Part shown: one piece after another, positions 56,799 through 64,000 of the stretch
Position numbering within the stretch: the stretch's first letter is position 1
How the letters are laid out: each line of letters opens with the position of its first letter
NCBI GenBank assembly: GCA_029945375.1
Contig: CM057067.1
Span: forward strand, 1,736,001-1,800,000
Source of the DNA: Agaricus subrufescens
Lineage: Eukaryota > Basidiomycota > Agaricomycetes > Agaricales > Agaricaceae
Length of the DNA: 64,000 bases
Reading direction: 5' to 3'
Position numbers and translations under genes: made by a program
Notes under the pieces: generated by a model
The model's input: only the letters and a program-made list of their open reading frames with translations
Database searches by the model: none
What the model was told of the DNA's origin: nothing

Positions 56799-59700
56799 TT
56801 ACTGGTCGTCTTGGGTCATTATCTCCAATGTAGTAAGCATGGCATGGCGCTGTACATCAATCACCAGTCAGAAAACAAACATCTCGAAAAATCAGAATAA
56901 ATTATACTCACATCAGCATCCAGACGATTATAGGCATCCAACAACGAAGCTGGGTACGATACAGGACGAGCTGAACCCCTATCTCGTGAAAGAGATGATC
57001 CCCTTTCTAATCTTGATAACCTCGTCGGTGGATCATTTGGTGAGACGGCATTAGCCTCTGTAGTAGAGGGGTGAGGTTGTAATTCGGGACTACCCGGTAG
57101 CCCAATAATAGAATGTGATCTGCTAATACGGACGTCGCCTCCAAGAGACTTCCCCAGCGACTGATAAAGCTCTTCCTGAACATGCATCATGGCTCTCACA
57201 TCTGTATCAGGTGTCCCATCGCCCGATGCAAGCATCTATTTGATGATTGGGTTACAACAATATGATATAACATGTCGAAAGATAGATACATACCACTGTG
57301 CTTCGTCTTGGGAGTTCAGTGACAATGTTTGTAGGGCGTTTTCTTGGTAAAGACGGTACAGGAGGAATGCGGAAACTTGAACGCGTTCCCGGCGTTCCAC
57401 CAACCATACTTCCACGTGCGCCGGAACTACACCAAGATGACCGATGGCTAACGCGCCCTGAGAATGTATTCGATCTAGAATACCTGAAGCTCGACTTTCG
57501 ACTAAGGCTCGACAGAGGTACCCTCTTTTTCTCCGGTTCAGAACTAGAACCAACACCGGGGAGATCTGCCATGTGAGATCTCGAAGTCTGTTGAGACGAT
57601 GGCCCCAGTGAGGGAAACATTTGAGGTTGATTATCCGACGACGAGACTTTACGACTCCTCATTTCCCTAAGCGACCAAATTTCCTCTTCCATATCTCCAA
57701 TCTGCCTCCGCAACTCTTTTGTTTCAGCCAACTGCTTCAAAAAACTGGCATTAAGTTTCCTCAACGCCATCGACAATGCGCTCGCGGAATGAACTTCTAC
57801 CAATTTTTCAATCTCCGCGTGTTGCCGATCAACAACATGTAATTGCTCAGTCAACACATTCAATTGCCGCATTGTGTCCTTCAATTCATCTGCCGTTCTC
57901 TGTATATTACTGCTGCCGCTTGCAATTTGGTTGTTGAGTTTCGAGAATAACAACTTGCTGGTCCGCGTCAAAGACTGGTATTTTATCTTGATCTCCGATT
58001 TTTGCGTTTCTAGTCTTTTCAAATCCTGAGGAATCTCATTCTCTAGCGTATCGAGTCGCAGTAGTCTGATGGACGACGCTTCAGCAGACTGCCTAATCGC
58101 CCTTGAAACGACGCATTGCAGTTGTGACGAAGTAAACGTCCACTTGGCTTGGTCCATGGTTAATCCACGATAAGGCGTGGGCGGTACGTTGAAGTTGGGG
58201 GTTATAGGAGTGTGGGCATTGGTGCTATGACTGAAAGAGGGCCCTGGTTCCAATGGATCATTGTAGGGGGCTCTAGCCTCAAGTGGCGGGGTCCCAAAAG
58301 GAGTTCGTGACGTCCTAGCCACGTGCGGCGCCGAGCTAATTGCCGACGAAACCGAAGGAACTCTACCTCTTCCTGGACCAGGTAGGTTGGAAACGGGTCG
58401 CCGAGGCCCTCCTGGCTTCGGGCGCACTCTCCGGTCGCGACTAGTTGAGGCCTTCCTGCTAAGAGATGAGCTTTCATTACTTGAATCGACGGCAACTGAT
58501 AGAGACGCTGGACTTTCTCTAATGAAGTGATGCTCGTCGTTCGAGTGGCTAAGAGTTGGAGTAATAGAGGGCGGCCTGTCGTGATCGATAGTGTCATACG
58601 GAGGTGGCGATTCGAAGTTATGACTAGTTTCAGAAATGCGTCGTAAGGAGCGTCCAAGGTAAGGTGAAGATGAGGGAGAGGGGGGTTCTCCTGCCGGAGG
58701 AGTGATTATAACTGGAGGTGAGGCTTGCGCATAGCGACTATGGGGTGATGATACAAAGGTCCTTTGACTAGAATGAGGGGAGTTGGTTTGGGAAGTCGGA
58801 GCTCTCTGCGCTATCCCAGGATTATTAGATAAGAAAGCGCGGCCTTTGGTAGGTGTTGCTGTGGAAGATTGTGATGTATCGGTACGGGCAGGTGAATGTG
58901 ATGTGTTGTTCTGCGTAGGCGAACCTGACGTTGGTGACGAAGTCCTGGGCCACGGGGAAGCTAATGTAGCCTCAATGACAGCAAAACCAGTATAATGATC
59001 GTCAAAAGAATGTCTAGAGCCCTCATTCGATGCTGAATAATGAGAATCACTGGTGGTCGGAGATATTTCCGTTGGCTTTGAGTGTGGGACGTGAACTATT
59101 TGCGCCTCTCGTGTCAAGACATCACCATCGCTAGTAATCCCATCGTCGGACATTATGGCAGGCGCTTGAGGCCGAGGTAGCATTCTTGCAGCTAGACTGG
59201 ACTGTCTTGAATGCCTCGCCTGACTCATTGTCGCCGCTCTGGTTAATATCTGTCGATCGGAATTCTCATGTGGCTCCGTCGTGTACGGTAACAGTGAAGG
59301 AGACGGTGGCTGCGGTGCGGTTGGGACCTGCTGTTCCTCTGATACTCCTTGGACTATCGCAGGTGAATTGGTACTAGAGGCCCAGTATGGACTGAACGCT
59401 TGAGGCGTCTCTGGGAACGTTTGTTGTGTTTGTTGCATCTCAAGGCCATGATCTACAGCCAAATGCGCTTCCGACAGATTGTCCGGGAACGGGGATACAA
59501 TCTTGTAAATGTTGTAATCTTTTGAATCGCGAGTAACTTTGATCGGGCCCGGTGTGCTGCCTGATCGCAGTCGCCCGCCCACCACACGGCCCGATACTGA
59601 TACCCGACGTCCCGAACTGCCACCATTGACATTGTGGTCTAAACTCGTTGATGGCGTCGGCGTATTCGGATCAGGTGGTGACTGTATATATGTTTATTGG

Positions 59701-61544
59701 TATACTCTCAATATGAGAATGAGTCAGTTCGTTCTACTTACTTGAATAGAGCGCCGATACGAGCTTGAGCTTCTGTTAATCACAGCACCATCTGAGGGTC
59801 GTCTCACGGAACTGAGGTCCATTCTCCCTAGAAACCAGGATTACTAAGATATATCGTGCTGTGATGATATGAAACCCGGCTTGCCATTAAGAGTGCCCGA
59901 CAGTGGCGAAATGGCCCGAGTAGTCGGTGCACCTTGCTGGGATAAGCGCCGACATGCTGGTGTTGACAATTGGGAGCCGGATTCTTCGGTGATGGGAGAA
60001 AAGACTGGGGCAAAAGCCTTTTGCATTTCAGATGCATAGTATTCCACAACATCCACATCTTTGGATTCATCGTTCGACGCGACCGATAAGGCAGGAGGTT
60101 CGTGATCCCCTGAAGCTGAGGGCCGGTGGCTGGAAGATTCCGAAGGCAAGGGGGCTGAAGATTCTACCGGGGAGACGGGGGGCTTGATCGGCGATTCCGA
60201 TGATAAGGGTTTAGGAGGATTACTCTCTGCATTCAAGGCGGCTGTAGATGGGGTCGATGGTGCTTCAGAAATCCTAGATATTCGTCGCGACGCCTGTACA
60301 TCCATCCTCTCAACCTCGTGAGAGAAATCGCTAAAGCTGCTTGGTCGAGACCTTTTATGGCTAGATTCATCCTTCAAGGAAGTCAGGCTACTCGTACTGG
60401 AGGGCCTTCGTACATGATACTTCTTCAACTCAAGACTAGAAGTTCGTGGTGCGCGGGGTGGTACGTAAACCTTGTCAGCGTTTGCTGGAATGGGCGGCGC
60501 ATCATTGCCAATAGCAAAATTGTCAACCAATCCGCTCGGAGGTCGATCTTTCCCGTACGGAGAAATCATGAAGGGATGATCCCCACGAGGCAAGGTTGCC
60601 GAGTCCGAGCGGACGAGACCCCCAAATCCGTTCTTATATCTCGATGACCGTGAATCACCTGAGAGGATAAAGCTGTTCCCCAAAAGCGCACGAGCGAGGG
60701 TTTGTCCAGAAACAGCGGATGATTCGACAGATGAGACTTCGGAAAGAGGGCGGGATTTAACCTCCCCGGAACGAACGAGTTGCACTTGAGGACCATGCAT
60801 GTGAAAATTGGGCACTTTGATGGGAGCAGGGGGGGTTCTCTTCACCGCCGAAGGTTGCTGTGGAACCATCTACAAGATCCCTGTTCAGTAGCCTGCATTC
60901 CGATGACGAATAGGTCCTTACCCTAGTTGATGGAGGGGAACTGCCGAGAATCGTCGACGGCTGTTTTACAGTAAGATTCACGCACATCGGGTCACACTGT
61001 GAACACCTACATCCATAGCTTTCAAATTATCCAACACATCATCTTCGGACGATGAGATTTCGATGTCATCATCTTGATCAACAAAAACTGGAGGCCTATT
61101 GACAGTGGGGTGTGATGCCTTTGCAACTTCAACTGTTCGAGCCCTGCCAACCACAACTCTGTTACAAACCTTGCCCTTATCCTTGAACCACGGAGACGAT
61201 GGGGGCTCTGTAACGTGAGTTTGAAACCAGTCTGAGTCAAGGGGTTCGGAGGAAAGGTCCACGTCCAGCTGAACCGGGGGTGCAGGAGGGGTGGAGGACG
61301 CGGCTGGAAGCGGGCGAGCTCCCGGGGGTGTTAGGTGACGTGGTGCGGGAGACTTGGGTGGAGGTTCAGGTGTAGATCTTGAGGAGGGAAACCCGTCGTT
61401 TATGTCGATGACGTCCGGCGAGGCATACGGATGGGGTGAACTTATATTGAGATTGTCACCTCGACTCGGAGGAAACGGTGTCCTGTGGGATACAATAGCC
61501 TTCCACTTGTTTGTCTTTGGCTGAAAGAAGGAGAGAGAGGGCAT
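56799..61544 (-). CDS. Large Ser/Pro-rich coiled-coil protein, one gene of seven exons
   Basis: Exons (minus): 61544-61011, 60960-60922, 60869-59876, 59827-59742, 59681-57294, 57235-56912, 56849-56799; 1471 residues, every phase consistent. Two large open frames look like separate genes 21 bp apart, but a 48-bp intron (59875-59828, GTTTCA..TTTCTAG) joins them as KPGRMDLSS. N-terminus MPSLSFFQPKTNKWKAIVS; acidic patch QDDDIEISSSEDD; long Ser/Pro-rich stretches; a conserved-looking TRDSKDYNIYKIVSPFPDN; a coiled coil (RLETQKSEIKIKYQSLTRT to QIGDMEEEIWSLREM); short C-terminal helix. I cannot name the family; polarity or cytoskeletal scaffolds look like this, which is only a guess. Confidence 0.72.
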
Positions 61545-62023
61545 CGGAGGACGTCTACCAAGCACAGTGCAACCATACACCTCAACAGTCGAGGCTCAGA
61601 TACGACACAACCTCAGGAACGATGCAGCCTCGGAGGGGACGACGGGGAGTTGGGAGAGCGGGATGTGGCAGGCCTGGATGGCAACGCCTACTTGACATCA
61701 TTCGCATATTTGGCGGTGTATTACCTGCATCAAGCCCATCTAATCATCACACAGCAGTGACAGCACCGCAGTGCTAAGTTTATCCCGTGGCCCCGGGCGT
61801 CTAGTGGTTCCCGGACCAAAAGGACGAAACAAAGAGCCCTGAAAACACAAAACAGCGTGGATGTCAGAGTGTATGATTGCAAACAGCAAGAAGACAATAC
61901 CGTGAGATGGGGGAAACCCCGAAGAGTTCTGCGGGCGACCCTTGCTCGCTCTGATGCTGCGTGTTTGCCCCTGTTTGCAGCGCATATAAGCACAGAACGA
62001 CTGAAACGCTTTGTCAGCAGCCC
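61545..62023. promoter_or_regulatory. Divergent intergenic region
   Basis: 480 bp between the start codons of the large minus-strand gene and the GMC gene; ORFs here on both strands are shadows. It must contain both promoters; no motif asserted. Confidence 0.5.
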
Positions 62024-64000
62024 ATGCCAGTGGTCGATCTCGATACTTTTCTGGGCCACAGCCAGAACAGCCCTTTTGATTTTCTGATAGTTGGTGGAGG
62101 TACAGCCGGCCTAGTAATCGCACACCGGTAAGGGTATTAATGGACTAGTATTCAATAATGAAACTGGATCAGATTGGCACAAGACGCCCAGATCACCGTC
62201 GGGGTCATCGAAGCTGGTGGATATCATCCCTCCGGCAGTATACCTGTCATCGACACACCAGGTCCGGATGCCCGAGATCACAGTGTTCGAGCGCTGATTT
62301 CTCACAGGACTATTTTCCCGCGTGCAGAATGACCCTCTATATGACTGGGCTTTCAAGACACAACCCCAAGCAAACGCAAACCATCGCCCGCTGGCGTTGC
62401 CCCGCGGGAAGGGCCTCGGGGGATCCAGCCTCATAAATTATCTGTGCTACACGCGTCCCTCGAAAGATGAGTATGATGCTCTAGAAACCACCTTCGATAA
62501 TCACCGTTGGAATTGGACCGAACTTTTAAAATGTATGGAAAAGGTCAGGCAACGGTGACCACCCTCCATGATCAATAGATTGACAGTAGCGAAGAGTGGA
62601 CGTTTCCAGGAGGAAAAAAACGACTTACCACGACGTGACTCGTCTCATGTCCATGAACCTCGTGGGCCTATCGAATTGACTCTCCCGCCACCCTGGCCTC
62701 CGATCGAAGGGGCGGAAACTCTGAACCTGCACGGTTTAACTTTCCGAACATTGGAAAATCTTGGAATTCCCGGAAACCCGAACCCCGTATCTACATACAT
62801 CCTTCTCTCCGACACATTCATCGTCACTTACCAACTTCACTAGACCAACGGCAATAACATAGGCTATGCCAGACCCTACTTGTGCATGGGTCCAGAATCG
62901 GGAATCAGATCTTCTTCAGTTCGGGGCTACTTGGAGCCAATTCTCGAATCCTGTTCCAACCTCCTAGTTTTGACAGATGCATCTGTCACACGTGTGCTCT
63001 TTGATTGCTCTGACACCATCAAAAACCCCCGAGCAGTCGGCGTTGAATTTCGGGTAAACGGTCACCAGACCACCTGTAAAATCCAAAACGTCCGTCACGA
63101 AATCATTCTTTCAACTGGTAAACCTGGTTTCTTTGCAAACAAATTGTTCCTCGATAACAACTGTACCGCCACAGGGTCAGTCATAACGCCGGACATACTC
63201 GAAAACTCCGGAATCGGTGATCCGGACATTTTGCGACAAAATGGAATTGATTGCATCACCAAACTTCCAGGGGTTGGAAGTAACTTCCGTAAGTATCATC
63301 GTCTTCCTCCGTTAACGTATTCATTAATACCCCCCTTCAAAAAAAATTTTTTTTCTAGAGGATCATTACGCCGTTTCTATAGTTTTGGAGGTAGACACGA
63401 AGTATCCCACGTCCGAACTTCTTTCGGATCCTGTGGAATTCGAAAAACACCTGAAACTCTAGTACGCAACGACCCATCCTCCTTTCTTAAACCACGAATA
63501 ACTCTTAATCATAATAATTCGCAGTAACGAGAAACGTGAAGGTATTCTCGCGGGTGGACTCTCATTTACCTTTTCATTCCTTCCTCTCAGCCACATCTCC
63601 AATATCACCAAAACACCATCCAACTTTTTCCTCGATGGAATCCAGGCAGAGAACGAGAAATACATCAAATCCTCAAATTTCTCAAAAGAAGTTCAACAAG
63701 GCTACAATAAACAATGCCAACTACAGATGAAATGGCTGAAAGACCCTAATCAAGCCCAAGTCGAGTAACTGAACCTCTTCTTTCATCACCAGAGCACGAC
63801 TCACGAAAATCGTAATTTAATCCAGGATTGTATGCAACGCCGGTGTCATCGGACCTATTCCAGATACCAAGGATGCACAAAACAAACGTCACCTCACACT
63901 TGTAGCATCTCTCATGCACCCGTTCTCCCGTGGCACCATTCACCATAATACCACTACAAACGCTCCCCCTCATACTCACGCAAACCCTAAAATCGATTCA
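62024..64000 (+). CDS. GMC oxidoreductase (FAD), possible frameshift, runs off right edge
   Basis: FAD alcohol oxidoreductase of the aryl-alcohol/glucose oxidase type, probably making H2O2 or oxidising alcohols. Exon 1 62024-62127 has the Rossmann motif LIVGGGTAGLVIAHR; exon 2 62173-62261 VIEAGGYHPSG; exon 3 from 62308 LPRGKGLGGSSLINY. Later exons give GPIELTLPPPWPP, NNIGYARPYL, GSVITPDILENSGIGDP (GMC signature 2), LPGVGSNFQDHYAV and LMHPFSRGTIH near the window end. No signal peptide is seen. Around 62613-62620 a run of seven A's puts upstream and downstream text in different frames; six would keep one frame. Either an assembly error or a real lesion. Confidence 0.8.

Noticed and set aside
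59844..60869. A separate gene starting MVPQQPSAVK
   Set aside because: Phase-consistent introns on both sides make it an internal exon of the 1471-residue gene.
1..64000. CRISPR array, operons or bacterial origin
   Set aside because: No regularly spaced repeats; pervasive spliceosomal introns and fungal families show nuclear fungal DNA.

Overview
The window is nuclear DNA of a basidiomycete fungus, most likely a mushroom-forming Agaricomycete. Genes are cut by many introns of about 48-70 bp with GT..AG ends, and the gene families fit: NACHT NTPases of the mushroom type, a DUF6533 membrane protein, a Ngaro-type tyrosine-recombinase retroelement, a chromodomain Ty3/Gypsy element and a GMC oxidoreductase. 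Exon joins below were worked out by hand from splice sites, reading phase and family resemblance; no alignment or transcript data were used.

Layout. 1-1846: NACHT gene A (minus, runs off the left edge). 2157-3486: HAL2/MET22 phosphatase. 6327-7860: 14-exon DUF6533 membrane protein. 8631-23008: NACHT gene B, cut in two by a Ngaro-like retroelement (9497-21645), which itself carries a nested Ty3/Gypsy element (11808-18642). 24441-34577: two tandem units, each a NACHT gene (C, D) facing a CLN3/battenin gene (first copy broken, second intact). 35032-43882: a hypothetical gene, a Dal5-type MFS transporter, EMC2, exopolyphosphatase PPX1 and a Ser-rich orphan. 44944-49394: a secreted AroQ-type chorismate mutase and two genes ending in an IFI6/IFI27 (ISG12)-like module. 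50237-55416: NACHT genes E and F. 55570-56640: a chimeric remnant of CLN3 3' end fused to an IFI6/27-like 3' end. 56799-61544: a 1471-residue orphan read as one gene. 62024-64000: a GMC oxidoreductase leaving the right edge.

The theme is a fast-changing NLR-like cluster. Six NACHT paralogs share one architecture: a tiny N-terminal exon of 26-29 codons, a NACHT exon, and two C-terminal exons that I cannot match to ankyrin, WD40 or TPR repeats. The duplicated unit drags CLN3 and IFI6/27-like genes with it, leaving intact copies, dead copies and fusions. Housekeeping genes (HAL2, EMC2, PPX1) flank it. A joint role of the NACHT and IFI6/27-like proteins in non-self recognition or cell death is inference from position only.
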